DNA of 64,000 nt from Pseudocercospora fijiensis CIRAD86 (GCF_000340215.1 NW_006921535.1:451874-515873); one strand, 5' to 3'; counted from the first letter of the stretch, positions 12,780 to 25,380 are shown. The notes: a model not told the origin generated them from the letters alone. Translations and numbers: made by a program.

Positions 12780-14054
12780 TCTAATACTTCAAATATATAG
12801 TAAAATATATAGTAAAATATATAGTAAAATATATAGTAAAATATACAAACAATTAATAAGAAAATTAATAAGAAAATTAACTAAAACATTAATAAAAGAA
12901 TTTATAAAACAACTTTTAATAAAAGAACCTATAGAAAAATTAATTTTGATTATAGAAAACATACGATTTAAATTTATAAAATTACCGAAAAATATTAAAG
13001 GAACGAGAGCGAGAATAAGAGCGAGGAACCCTAAAATTCGCGGCTCCGCTATACTAGGTATATATAAAATTTAAAAACTCGCGGGCGCTACCGCTATTAC
13101 TACGTAAGTAGAAGGAGCAGAAGTACTTACGTACGGGTACTATCCTGGTCAGTAAAACAATTAACAAAACAACAAACAAAACAACTAATAAAACAACTAA
13201 TAAAACAACTAATAAAACAACTAATAAAACAATTAATAGAACAATTAACAAAACAATTAATAAAACAATTAACAAAACAATTAACAAAACAATTAATAAA
13301 CCAATTAATAAAACGATAAATAAAACAATTAACAAAACAATTAACAAAACAATTAACAAAACAATAAATAAAACAATAGTAGAACAATTAGTAAGGCAAT
13401 TAATTAAATAATTAATTAAACAATTAGTAAAGCAATTAGTTAAACAATTAGTTAAACAATTAATAAAATAAATTATATTCTAGTAAATAAATAACTTATA
13501 ATAAAGTTAAAAAGAAGGTAAATAATAAACTAGAGAAGAAACTGAATAATAAAGCAAATAATAGATTAAATAAAAAACTAGAGAACAAAGTAAATAATAA
13601 ACTAAATAATAAGCTAATTAATAGACTAAATAATAAGCTAGTACTAAACTAAGTAGTAAGATAGAAAACAAGTAATAAATAAGGATATAAATAAGAGGAC
13701 TTAGACGTATTAGAAAAAAGAAAATATATAATAAAAATAAATAAGAAAATATAAAATAGGTAAGTAAAACAAGTAAGATACTAAATAGAAAAACTGTAAA
13801 ACATTAAAGAAAAAAATTAAAAATAGTTTTTTTAATAATATAAAAAGTAGTAATAGATATAAAAAATTAGAGAAAACTAGAATAAAAGTAAGTAATATAT
13901 ATAAAGTTAAAAATAATAAAGTAGTATCTAAAATACTAGAAAAGAAAAATAGTAATACAAAAATATAAAAATACTTATTCCTAATAAACTATTCTAATAG
14001 AACTAAATCGTATAATAATAGTAATAGCTTCAAGGTCTAGCTTCGAGGTCTAAA
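12780..14054. repeat. A+T-rich low-complexity block
   Basis: This stretch is made of short A+T motifs. It starts with several copies of AAAATATATAGT near 12,790-12,845 and contains a tandem array at about 13,150-13,470 of a 12-bp unit like AATAAAACAATT, roughly two dozen copies. It continues as degenerate AAATAATAAACT-like runs. Apparent minus-strand frames here are only translations of the 12-bp unit (repeated Leu/Ile/Val or Phe/Cys) and are not genes. Confidence 0.75.
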
Positions 14055-14140
14055 GAACCGAATTAGCTTAGTATATATAAGGCGAAAGCTTCGCTCGCAC
14101 TCCTCTAGGCACGCGCTAGCCGCCTAGGAGCACATTTTAT
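14055..14140 (+). repeat. Dispersed ~75-bp repeat, copy 2
   Basis: Direct-orientation partner of 12,383-12,456, sharing AAGGCGAAAGCTTCGCT and the CTAGCCGCCTA segment. Confidence 0.6.
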
Positions 14141-15044
14141 ATAGGCTCTAAAATAGTATAATCTAAACTGTATATAAAGGGGTTGCGTGCTAACTAGATA
14201 ATTAGCGCGCAAATGCGCGATAAGAACAGTAAAGCGCATGCGTGCTACCTAGGATTAAAGTTCCTAGTCGGGATAACCCGCCGACTAACCCCGTATAATA
14301 GAAACGCTAAGCATTACTATCTATAGCTGTTGCAGATCTTCAATACTACCCTACGCATTACCCCTAACGACTGCTCGTAATAGCAGGAGACTAAGCTACA
14401 CTTAATCGATAGATAAAGGAGCGTAAGAGGGCAAAGGCCGACCGCCTAAAGCAATAGGTAGACAACCTCGAGCAACAGTTGCTTAACCTCAACGTTCTAA
14501 TCCTAGAACGCAACTAACGCGAGGTTGCAAGTTACCGAAATAACTAGAACAAGGCCGGTTAGTTTAAGGACACTAAACGTTACATTAAGGCTCTAGAGTA
14601 GTCACTTTCGAAAGCTACTACGAAGTTACGTACGTCGCAGACGGGAGGCACACGTATTAGCGGAAAGAAGGTTAGTAGCACCTAGTAGTTAGTATACCGC
14701 TTACTAATATACGGAAGACTAGGCCTACTACCGACGTATAGGGCAATACGCTACCTCTATCTACCGAACTAAAGCAACGAGCTTAAGAGTTAGAACCTGC
14801 CTAGCCTACCTAGTTATATAGTATAAGCTTTAGCGCACCTATTCCTAAGAATGTTAGTAATACGGTAGTAGACGAATACCTAGAATAGTACGGCTTCGAT
14901 ACCGAAGAAGAGGAAGAGTAGGAGCCGAGGCCGTCGACAAAACAGCAGGCGCCGAGACCGTCTAGAACAGAGTAGGCGCTAAGACCGACGAGAAAAGAGC
15001 AGCTTCCTCTCTAGTAGTCGAAGCGCTACTAAAATTTAGAGCAC

Positions 15045-15570
15045 TCCTAAGACTTTACTGCTCCTTAGGATTTAGCAGCCCCTTAAGGTTTAGTAGCTCC
15101 TCGACATTCGTAGCCTCCTCGACGTTTAGCAACTCGTTAAGACTTTAATACTCGTTAAGGTTTAGTAGCTCCTCGACATTCGTAGCCTCCTCGACGTTTA
15201 GTAACTCGTTAAGACTTTAATACTTGTTAAGATTTGCTATCTCCTCGACATTCGTAGCCTCCTCGACGTTTAGTAGCTCGTTAAGACTTTAATACTCGTT
15301 AAGATTTGCTACCTCCTTAACATTTATAGCCTCCTCGACGTTTAGTAGCTCGTTAAGACTTTAATGCTCGTTAAGATTTACTAGCTCCTCTAGGCTTTAA
15401 TGCTCCTCTAGGCTTTAATGCTCCTCTAGACTTTAATACTAGTTAAGATTTGCTAGCTCCTCTAGGCTTTGATGCTCCTCTAGACTTTAATGCTAGTTAA
15501 GACTTTAATACTAGTTAAGATTTGCTAGCTCCTCTAAACTTTGATGCTCCTTTAGACTTTAATGCTCGTC
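15045..15570 (+). repeat. Composite minisatellite in copy A
   Basis: Short subunits of about 15-18 bp (CTCCTCGACGTTTAG, CTCGTTAAGACTTTAA and variants) alternate for about 500 bp. The corresponding array in copy B is at 27,960-28,430 with a different subunit order, so the arrays expanded separately. Confidence 0.75.
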
Positions 15571-17339
15571 GAGATTTGCTAGCTCCTTACGCTAGTACGT
15601 TAGCTGCTTACCTCCTAATATCTAGGGTACGAGATAAAATCCCTCGACGCCTACTATTTACCTCTAGTCCTCGTAACGGACCCTCTCTAGTGTCTGCTCG
15701 CGGTTAGCAGCCGAAGCGATCGCTAGACGGTATAGAACCCGTCTCCCTAACTCGACCCGATATAGAGTTATATCTTGGTTCCGATATAGCCTCTCTAATA
15801 ACAAAACGTAAACCCGTTATAGCTCTTATATATACGATTACCGATATATTAGAGCGATGCAAGGATAAGCATATACAGCTCGGTAAGCTTACAAGCTTCT
15901 TAAAGTGCAACTATACCGCCGAATTCTCGCTATCGAATTTTATATCCGCTATGAAAATACTCTAAAAGTATAGGATAGTAAGAATAACGAGAGAGGATCC
16001 TATCTATCTTATAGGAGTTGCTCTAGTTGCTAATAACAGTCTAGAATTCTAGCCGCCCCCGTTATTCTAGAGACTACGTATCGCTAATATATACGCCGAG
16101 CAAGTTAGCGGCAGACTACAAGCTAGCACAAGGGTTCGAAATAATAACTAGCCTCACATTCTACGCTTACAATAGTAGTAGTCTTATATAACGGCACGAG
16201 GTAGGAAACGCGATACAGACACTTATAGCGAATTGCAGACACCTCCTACAAAGAAGTATAAACAGGATAGCGCTATCTAGGATTGGCTTTACGACGTAAG
16301 TCTATTATCCCTATCCTAGCCGTATAACGAGAATAATGGCGGCCCGTATACTTCCTCTCTCTATAGAGCTACCTACGTTCCTCCGTTAATAAAAAACTTA
16401 GAGTAGTCTACAACCAACCCTTATATCTTTAGAGTCCTATAACCTACGCCGCGGAGGCTAGTACGAAAGCCTATAGTAAAACCCTTTCGAACTGCTTATA
16501 GAACATCTGCTACAGTTGGTAATATACTAGATATGCTAACGAGCTTGTACATCGCTCCCGGCCGCGATCGTATTACTATCGGCGGGCATTAGTCCGCTTA
16601 ATTATCCTTCGGCGTAGCCGCTCGGGCATCCGCTCGGGTATCAATTATATCTATATAAGCTCACTACTCTAAGCAAAAGATGCATTACGACCGGGCTAGG
16701 GGCGATAGTATCGCTACAATTACTATACCTACGGAACATTCTCGACAGTACGAGCGACGTAGTTATACTACGAGGCCCTTCGTACCCTCTATAGATAATA
16801 CAACGCTCTTCGGCGAAGATATGAATTAGCGACCCGTCTATCCCTCCCGGTACCGCGCTCTATAGGTATAGTACCTCGGATATCACCTCTCTAGATTGGG
16901 CCTTAATCTGTAATATCGTAGTAAGCATGCGATTGTAGATGCCGACTTCGAAAAGATCTAAACCTTCTATTACGAATTTGGCTGTATGCTACTACTTAAG
17001 AGGGACGGGACAGCCGCTAAGTATACTATAGGCAATAATGCAGTCTTCTCGCTATATAACTTTAACATATAGGCGTTCGACCTAAGATGTATTTATAGTA
17101 GTTTATACTCGCTAACCGCTCCTAGACCTTCTGTTACGAATTTGGTTTTATACTACTATTAAAAGCTAACGGGGAAGCCTCTATACATATTTCAAGCTGC
17201 AGGTAGCAACTATATTCGTAGTATACTTTCTAGCTATAGTTACCCAATCTAATATATATTTGTCGCATTTTTAATATGTCTCTTTACACCTATATAGAAA
17301 CAATTCTTGTAGCAATCTATTCCACATTTTTAGAGAGAG

Positions 17340-17800
17340 TTAGCCCGAAAACTTAGATCGGAAGTACTATTACAATAGCAAGGGTCGCTCTCGTAAAGGA
17401 AAGGACTGTCGCTATAACCCTCCCTGTCTAGATCTATTATAGACAGGAGTTATAGGAGATACTAAACACAATAAAGCCCGTACGTAGATAAACCTTCTTG
17501 TTATATAGTATAGACTAGACTACCTCGAGTGCCGAGAGGAGGGCTGCGACTTTAAAGGAGATCGGCTAGCATTTATTAGACATATAGTTCTTAATTATAT
17601 TATGTCGGATGAAAGAGCAATATATAATTGTAAAGCATTGTTATTGTGCGATAGAGGATACAGTGTTAACCTTGCACAATTGTCTACCGAGTAGTTAAGG
17701 AAGCACTTTATAATACGTACTACTAGTATATATAGAAAACATCGAGAGCTTAATTGCGAAATAGACTTAGTATTTAGAGAGGGTAAGGAGTAACATTAAT
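17340..17800 (+). pseudogene. Zinc-finger-like broken frame, copy A
   Basis: With TAG/TAA read as former Gln/Trp, one frame reads YLECREEGCDFKGDRLAF then IRHI. This Cys-x4-Cys and His pattern resembles a divergent C2H2 finger, and a second Cys/His-rich stretch follows. The same frame is kept in copy B at about 30,090-30,560 (LFCDKGY .. GQLIKH). No family could be named. It sits upstream of the SNF2-like pseudogene and may be a separate gene of the unit. Confidence 0.4.
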
Positions 17801-17859
17801 AGTCTGAAATGCTTATAGTTATAATTAGGATCTGTTCGTAGTAGTCCTTAGTAGTAACG

Positions 17860-18165
17860 CGAAAGAAAAAAAACTTAAGCGAAAGTTTTAAGTAAGGGGA
17901 AAAAAACCTTAAGTAAAAGGTTTAAGTAAGGAGAAAAAGCCTTAAGTAAAAGTTTTAAGTAAGGCGAAAGAAACTTTGAGTATAAGTTTTAAGTAAGGGG
18001 AAAAACCTTAAGTAAAAGTTTTAAGTAAGGGGAAAAACCTTAAGTAAAAGTTTTGAGTGAGGCGAAAAACCTTAAGTAAAAGTTTTAAGTAAGGCGAAAG
18101 AAACTTTAAGTAAAAGTTTTGAGTAAGGCGAAAGAAACTTTAAGTAAAAATTTGAAGTAAAAGTT
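17860..18165 (+). repeat. ~32-bp minisatellite, copy A only
   Basis: Units such as AAGTAAAAGTTTTAAGTAAGG followed by a CGAAAG or GGGAAAAA segment repeat about ten times. The array is missing at the matching place in copy B (near 30,600), so it arose after the copies separated or was lost from B. Confidence 0.8.
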
Positions 18166-19099
18166 AGGTAGAGCAAGAACTTTTAGTCGCAGCTTCTTAT
18201 ACGTTAGTAGCTCCAATTAGGATACTGTTACGCCGCTACTAGCTATAACACCTTAGCGCCGTTACTTTATAGATAACGATGTCGACATACTCGTCGTATA
18301 GTTATTTGTTCCCTATAACGACGCGCTACCCGCAAATCATTCCGACTATATAGTAGGAAATAGTACGATAAAGCATTATATACGCTTACAGCTAATAGGA
18401 TTCTATAGGTTAGTAAAACAAGCCTATAAAGGAAGCGAAAGTCCTCAATCGCTATATAAGAAATTAGGGCCCTTAGAAGGATAACAATAACAAGAAGGAG
18501 CAGCATCGCGCCGCCGTAGAATTTTGCCTCCGCTACCTAAGTAGCGCTATTAGTCTAGGTGTATCGTAATTCGACATCCGCAAAGGGTGGTCTGTCTTTA
18601 TTAAGTAATAGGCAGGCCCTAAAGATACACTCAAGCGCGAGCCTACCTAAACACCTACGCTATCGTCTAGCCGCCGCCTAAGACCTACAATATTGCTAGC
18701 GAGCGTATTAAAGACAACATTAAACAATAAGGCGGCGAGTGAAGTCCTTCTAACAGAAGTAAACCCTAGCGGCGGGGATGTAGACAGCGTCCTAGATTAG
18801 GGTAGTAGAGACTTTACTACTAGTCGAAAAATCCTAATACTATAAATAAGATTAATGTTTACTGCATCTATTAGAAGATACAAGACGCACTAGGCTAGGA
18901 ATACCTATACTACTACGCTAGCCGTAGTCGATCGGTTAGATATAGTGCTTGTCGCATAGCTATTCTATAGACTATTTGCGATGCTAGAGGTAGCAAATCT
19001 TAGGTAAGCGCCTTCTACGACTCCTAAGATATTTATGCCTTTATATAATCGTAGATCGCTATACGCAAATTTGTCGCATAACAGCCTCTAGTATTAGTT

Positions 19100-22000
19100 A
19101 GAGTCCAAGTTTTATATTACTAACTAGTTAGACATCGTAATAGCAGTAGTAAACCTAGGCGAGGACGATACGAATAAGATTACCGATAACGGTAAGTTCG
19201 AAGCCGCCGTCTCTAAGTATAGTAGATACGATACCGCTACTGTTGAAATTCTACTGTTTATCGGTTAGGAGGCGGAGCTACAAGAATACGAGATAGATTT
19301 TGTCGAGTAGATAAGTAAGAAATTCGAGAATAAGGCTCGCGCGACATTTAGCCGAGATATTAATAGGTATATCGAGAAGAAGCGGAAAACGAATACGAGT
19401 AGTCCGATCGCTATAGCTACTATAGCTTTAGTAGAGTCGGAAGACTTATAGCTAAGAGAGAAGCTGCTATTTAATCTAGAGATATCGCAAGCTTTACGAT
19501 AGTAGTATACCGGCTCGCAATCGAGGGCATCGATACCGTCGCCTAACGATAAGCCTCCTATTCTATCCGGTAGAGTTCTACCGAAGGTTGTTAACCTTAG
19601 AGATCTTAAGTTACCGCTTACCCCTACGCCGGTATCTTTATAGCAGGCTCAAGGTTCTAGACTCAATATAAATAGTTATACGTCGACTGCAACTACTACC
19701 GCGCCGAATGCTCTAGCCGTACCCTCTACGCCTTAAGAGAATGCTTAAGAGAATGCTTAAGAGAATACTTAAGAGAATGCTTAATAGAATGCTTAACAGA
19801 ATGCTTAATAGAATGCTTAAGAGAATGCTTAATAGAATGCTTAATAGAATGCTTAACAGAATGCTTAATAGAATACTTAATAGAATCCTAAAGAGAATGC
19901 TTAAGAGAATGCTTAAGAGAATCCTTAAGAGAATCCTTAAGAGAATCCTTAAGAGAATCCTTAAGAGAATTCTTAAGAGAATGCTTAATATTCTAGACTT
20001 AAGGAAAATAGTTAAGGGTCGACTGCAAACACTACCGCATCGAATGCTTTAGCTATACCCTCTATATCTTAAAAGAATGCTTAAAGTTCTAGACTTAAGG
20101 AAAATGGTTAAGAGTCGACTATAGACACTACCGCGCCGGGAGCTCTACCCGGGATCTTCGCTCCTCGAGAAAGTTATCTAAATGTATAGATTAAGTAAAG
20201 GTCTTAATAATAGTCTAACGAGAAACGGAAGAGGGTTAGATAGCGGTAAACGTATACGAGATCGTTATGCTCGTGCTAGGCCGCTCGACTCTAATACTAA
20301 CTTAGAGCCTATAAGGAATAGTAGGACTGCTAGACGCGCTCGGTCTAGGGTTAATATAGATACGGGCAATCCGGAGCCGGACGACCTAGAGGAGTAGGCA
20401 GAGGCGACCCCTTATGTTCTAAGTTAGACCTATAAAGAGCTCCTCGACCGTATTAAGCAAACCTAGGTAGGGGATCTCAACTAGAGTTATACTACCGAGC
20501 TAGAGCAGATAAAGGGACCGCACATTAAATATATCTACCTATACCTGCAACTAGTACCGTATCTTTTCGTATATCTGTATATACGCATTCCCCTACCGGG
20601 CTTCGAGGTAAAGCTATACGCCTAGTATATACCTAAAGCTGCTTAGCTTATATTCTACCGACCGTAGTATACTCGAGAAGCCTAGGGAATCTTAGGCGAC
20701 ATTATAGGTCTCGGCAAGACTATAGAGTAACTTATAGTCTTCGTTTTCGATAGGCAGATTGCCGATATACTTAAAGACTACGATTAGAAGAAAATGACAG
20801 AGAAGTATACCTTCTATAGGGTACGGAAAATTCGGAATGCCTATCTGCGAATAAGTTCTCTATCCCCTATAGATATAAGCAGCGCGACCTATAGCGTAGT
20901 TTTAGGCTTCGTAGAGGCATTATAGCTCTATGCCTAACTGTCGTATTAAAACCCGACGCTATAGGGAAATTCCTTACTTATACGAACTTCGAGGAGCTAG
21001 GCATTAGACTATACGGCTTCGGCCCGCCTAATATAGATAATGCGAAAGAGGAAATAGATAGTGTTAAGCTCTTTAAAAGGCAGACGTAATAGGCTTTAGG
21101 GCTAATCGCGTCCGTACTCCTAAGGTAGATAAGTACCCGAAAGGAATTAGCTAGCCGGGCTCTACGCAAAATCTAATTATTACTAAGGCGCCCCTCGGTC
21201 TATATAAGAAGCTCGTATTCGTGCTAAAGGGTAGTTTCTATATATCCTACGAGAACTGGAATTTCTCTATTACGACCGTATAGCTTAGGAGGACCTAAGA
21301 GGGCAGGCCTTACGCAAATAGCTCGACTAATTCGAAAACCGCGACCTATAATACTCTTCTAGTTAGAGCTATAGTAGTAGACGAGGCTAACGAGGAGTAT
21401 AGAATACACACGAACAGTATAAGTACGCTTCGCAAGCTAAGCGTAAACTGTAATACGAAATGTGCGGTATATTTCGTAATAGGCACCCTAATCGCTAGAA
21501 CGTAGAGGCTAATAGTTAAACAGTTTAGAGTCTTCGACATCTTAGGTCGTTATAGCAATAAGGAGAGTCTAAGATTCCTACCTAGGAAAAGAAGTTGAAG
21601 CATACAACGAGTTTAGAGGTAAGACTCTAGGCGAGGGCTTTAAGAGGATAATCGGTCGCTACGAGAAAGCTTTAGGCGGAGAGCCTTAGAGAAAATAATT
21701 CCCTTAAGGAACCTAAAATCCTTATAGCCAAATTACCTATGCTAGTATTAAGGGACCTTCTTATACTGCGGACATGCAAATCGGCCTAGCTATCTAACGT
21801 AACAAAACCCTAATAGAAGAAGTAACCCTTAGAGGATATAGCGGAGGACCTTATAAACACCTAGCTACGTCGAGATATTATCGATAAACTAACTACACGG
21901 ACGTAGAAGCTAGAGTGAAACATTGCCCGGGGATCGATTTAGAAATAAACATTGCTAGGGGTTTTAGAAGAATCAAATTCCTATAGCTCTAGCAGAGCCG

Positions 22001-22660
22001 GAAACAAAACTGTCCTATCGACTCTGCTATCTAAAGATAAGGGCGGCCTTACCTTAGCGACTCGGATAAGCGACTAGGTGCGGACGAACTATAACAAGGG
22101 CCTTAAGAAGTTTATTAAGGATAAGAACGAAGAGATGAAGAAGTAAGGCTACGCGCTATTGTCTACTAAGGAGTAGGAAATAGAATTTACGATAAAGGAG
22201 ATTGAGGCTTTCGGCTAGCTAAACAAGCCCGATAAGGACCTATATATTTACTTCCTTACGGAGCTTATAGAAAGCCTACGCATTAAGGACATTATCGCGG
22301 AGCTTAAGAAGTAGACGGCTAACAGCGTTGAAGATAACAAGGGCCGTAAGGCCGTAGTAATAAGCTATTCTAACGCAGTAGCTTACACTATCAATCTAGT
22401 AAGCTCTACCTTCGTAAACAAGAGCTAAAGCAATATACTAACACTTCTATCTAGGCGTATAAGAAGGCTAGTCTAAAGTCGTAGCTGTTTAACTCTAGGG
22501 TGCCGAAGGATACTAACTAGCGATTATAAGTGATCGCAGAGTTTAATCGGTCCTAGACGTCGGGCGCAGACATTCTCGTCTGCTCTATATATATAGCTAG
22601 GCGTGTTCGTAACGTGATCTAAGCGAACCCGATAATTGCAGTAGACCTTGACTATTATTA
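19100..22660 (+). pseudogene. SNF2-like helicase pseudogene, copy A
   Basis: The frame contains GILGDIIGLGKTIE near 20,690-20,730 (Walker A of SNF2 ATPases), VVDEANEEYRI near 21,370-21,405 (the DExH box, here DEAN), a GTLI block in place of the usual TGTP motif near 21,480, and the start of lobe 2 (GRKAVVISYSNAV) near 22,345-22,385. Ahead of it is the 12-bp array, which reads as Gln-Glu-Asn-Ala repeats. Many Gln/Trp-type stops are present. A small deletion near 20,175 shifts the frame relative to copy B. A second shift near 22,394-22,404 is shared with copy B. The last helicase motifs (QxxxRIGQ) seen in copy B are not recognisable here. Gene start is unknown. Confidence 0.75.
19735..19990 (+). 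repeat. 12-bp coding array (QENA), copy A
   Basis: About 21 units of TTAAGAGAATGC and variants. In the frame of the flanking helicase-like protein each unit is TAA GAG AAT GCT. A RIP change CAA to TAA explains the stop, so the ancestral peptide repeat would be Gln-Glu-Asn-Ala. The apparent open frame of repeated MLKR/MLNR in another phase is a by-product. Confidence 0.75.
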
Positions 22661-23084
22661 TACGTATTATAATTGAGTTGAGAGTATATAAGCTATAGAC
22701 TAGTTCTTCGAATACGTCGCCCTCTAGCAGATGCTTATCGTTCGTTTCTAAACGTAATAAGGCGTCTAGCACGATGTGCTCTCGTCCTAGCTTATAGACT
22801 ACCTTTAGTAGGAATAGAGAGAGGTATTATAAAGATCTCGTTAGCCGGTTGTTAAGCTTGTCTACCGATAACGATGTTAGAGCGGTTTGGTTTACAATTC
22901 TAATAGTTGCCGCGTAATCCGTTAGTACGGTAACCACCGATTCGTATGCCTCGACTATCTAGCGTACGCGTTTAATCGTCTATACTAGGCAAGCGACCTT
23001 TATTTTTCTATATACTTTGCGTGCCCTTAGTCCTACTAGTCTCGGTCTTCCGTTATAGAGTAATGTACGAGGCAAGGCTATAAA
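22661..23084. other. RIP-mutated sequence after copy A
   Basis: Sequence downstream of the divergence point with copy B. I recognise no gene or element here; it leads directly into the 16-bp minisatellite. Confidence 0.4.
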
Positions 23085-23877
23085 GGTCAAGAACTTTGAA
23101 GGTTAAGAACTTTGAAGGTTAAGAACTTTAAGGGTTAAGAACTTTAAGGGTTAAGAACTTTGATAGTTAAGAATTTTAAGGGTCTAAGATCTTTAAGGGT
23201 CTAAGAACTTTAAAGGTTAAGAATTTTGAGGGTCTAAGAACTTTAAAGGTTAAGAACTTTAAGGGTCTAAGAACTTTAAAGGTCAAGAACTTTAAAGGTC
23301 AAGAACTTTGAAGGTTAAGAACTTTAAAGGTTAAGAACTTTAAGGGTCTAAGAATTTTAAGGGTCTAAGATCTTTAAGGGTCTAAGATCTTTAAGGGTCT
23401 AAGATCTTTAAGGGTCTAAGAACTTTAAAGGTTAAGAACTTTGAAGGTCAAGAACTTTAAAGGTCAAGAACTTTAAAGGTTAAGAACTTTAAAGGTCTTT
23501 AAGGGTCTAAGAACTTTGAAGGTTAAGAACTTTAAAGGTCAAGAACTTTGAAGGTTAAGAACTTTAAAGGTCAAGAACTTTAAAGGTTAAGAACTTTAAA
23601 GGTTAAGAACTTTAAGGGTCAAGAACTTTGAAGGTTAAGAACTTTAAAGGTTAAGAACTTTGAGGGTTAAGAACTTTAAGGGTCTAAGAACTTTGAAGGT
23701 TAAGAACTTTGAAGGTTAAGAACTTTAAAGGTTAAGAACTTTAAAGGTTAAGAACTTTAAAGGTCTTTAAGGGTCTAAGAACTTTGAAGGTCCTAGAACT
23801 TTAAGGGTCCTAGAACTTTAAGGGTTAAGAACTTTAAGGGTCCTAGAACTTTGAGGGTTAAGAACTTTAAGGGTCCA
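23085..23877 (+). repeat. 16-bp minisatellite, ~790 bp
   Basis: Units like AAGAACTTTAAAGGTT, with variants AAGGGTCT and GAAGGTC, repeat almost without interruption, roughly 48 times. The array contains little else and has no coding frame. Confidence 0.9.
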
Positions 23878-24009
23878 ATTTTTAAGATTTTTGCTAATGT
23901 AACTCCGAGTGAACACGGAAGCTATGTTCGCTATATAGGCTAGCAGGTCTTAGTTTCGCTTTCGCTACTTATACCGCGTACCGCGTAAAGGTGCCTGCTG
24001 TTCGCGCGG

Positions 24010-24555
24010 CCTACGCAAGATCTACGAGGAGTTAGGCGGGCATATATAGGGCATAATTTAAGCGTGCTAGGTACGACTTCTTCTATTAGCGAGATCTATA
24101 AGGAGTTAGGCCGGGTATATGCAGGGCATAATTTAAGCGTACTAGGTACGACTTCTTCTATTAGCGAGATCTATAAGGAGTTAGGCCGGGTACATATAGG
24201 GCATAATTTAAGCGTACTAGGCACGACTTCTTCTATTAGCGAGATCTATAAGGAGTTAGGCCGGGTATATACAGGGCATGATTTGAGCGTGCTAGGTACG
24301 ACTTCTTCTATTAGCGAGATCTATAAGGAGTTAGGCCGGGTATATATAGGGCATAATTTAAGCGTACTAGGCACGACTTCTTCTATTAGCGAGATCTATA
24401 AGGAGTTAGGCCGGGTATATACAGGGCATAATTTAAGCGTGCTAGGCACGACTTTTAGCAAGATCTATAAGGAGTTAGGCCGGGTATATATAGGGCATGA
24501 TTTGAGCGTGCTAGGTACGACTTTTAGCAAGATCTATAAGGAGTCGAGTGCTATA
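24010..24555 (+). repeat. 75-bp satellite with uninterrupted frame
   Basis: About seven tandem units of 75 bp; the last ones are shortened to 69 bp by an in-frame deletion. Because both lengths are multiples of three and the unit has no stop in this phase, a 164-codon frame (24,064-24,558) runs through, repeating LGTTSSISEIYKELGRVY then GHNLSV. It is unusual in the island for lacking RIP stops. I judge it a satellite rather than a gene: it has no recognisable domain, and its only start codon is inside the array. Confidence 0.8.
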
Positions 24556-25380
24556 TAGACAGTATTCGGGGCGAGGAAGAAGGAAAGAAAGAAAGGTATT
24601 AGCGAGAGCGGAGGCGGGAACGGAAGCGCGCAAGTAGTAGTGCGACTGCCGCGGCCCGACGTTTCTAATAACAAACCCCTATATACTTTTAGTATATCCT
24701 TACAATAGTTTGAAATCTATCTGCTATAGCTTTAATCTTAGATTAACTAATTTTAAAAAGTATATATTAATTAAGCTACTCTATACTAGCTATATTTTAT
24801 TTAATTTTCCTATACCTAAACTTTAATATTTATAGAATTTCGTCCTATACTACGACTAGGCATACCTTAGGGCAGCCTATACCTAGAATACAGTACTAGT
24901 ATACTACTATATTATAATAGCTATTTTATAGTACTATTATAAGCGCTTCTATAAACTTCTATACTACCTTTAAACGGCTATTACTAAGTAATATCGACTA
25001 GCTTAGAAGAGGGCTAATTTAGGTCTTCTAAACTAGATACAATATTAGCTACAACTTAATAACTAACTCCCCGATATATACTACTACTTCTAATAACTAG
25101 TTCTTCTATTAGAAGTAGTAGTACTAGCTATATCGCTATACCTAGTATAACTATATAATTAAGAGATTCTAGGCGATAGTATAACCGCGAAGTAGGTAGA
25201 TTACTATACTAACTATTTCTTCGACCCTAAAGGCTTTAGTAGTAATATTAGCTCGACGAAGACTTATAGCGAGTAGCTTATAGATAGTAATAATCCTATT
25301 AAAGATAGTAATAACGAGAAAGTTAGTAGTATTGCTAGTACTATACTAAAGGACCGCTCGGCGCTATCTTCTAATTTATT
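24556..25380. other. RIP-mutated spacer between copies
   Basis: A short G+C-rich patch (24,560-24,670) is followed by typical TpA-rich sequence. I recognise no gene. Confidence 0.4.

Larger units (their letters stand above)
14600..22660 (+). repeat. ~8 kb duplicated unit, copy A
   Basis: From about 14,600 this sequence aligns collinearly and in the same orientation with 27,510-35,350, offset by 12.7-12.9 kb. Shared landmarks are the start at 14,605 and 27,512, the 12-bp array at 19,735 and 32,440, and the Walker A box near 20,715 and 33,400. Copy A carries an extra minisatellite at 17,860-18,165 and diverges from B near 22,660, inside the helicase C-terminal motifs. The stretch just upstream (14,290-14,600) is not shared and reads like a coiled-coil or bZIP-like segment with stops. 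Two partly diverged, RIP-mutated direct copies suggest a transposable unit or an old segmental duplication; no terminal repeats were identified. Confidence 0.8.

Noticed and set aside
13054..13387. Minus-strand frames of repeated Leu/Ile/Val or Phe/Cys
   Set aside because: They are translations of a 12-bp A+T-rich tandem repeat in two phases, not proteins.
19741..20052. Plus-strand frame of repeated MLKR/MLNR (and the similar one at 32,461-32,775)
   Set aside because: Wrong phase of the 12-bp array; the phase continuous with the helicase reads stop-Glu-Asn-Ala, explained by RIP of CAA.
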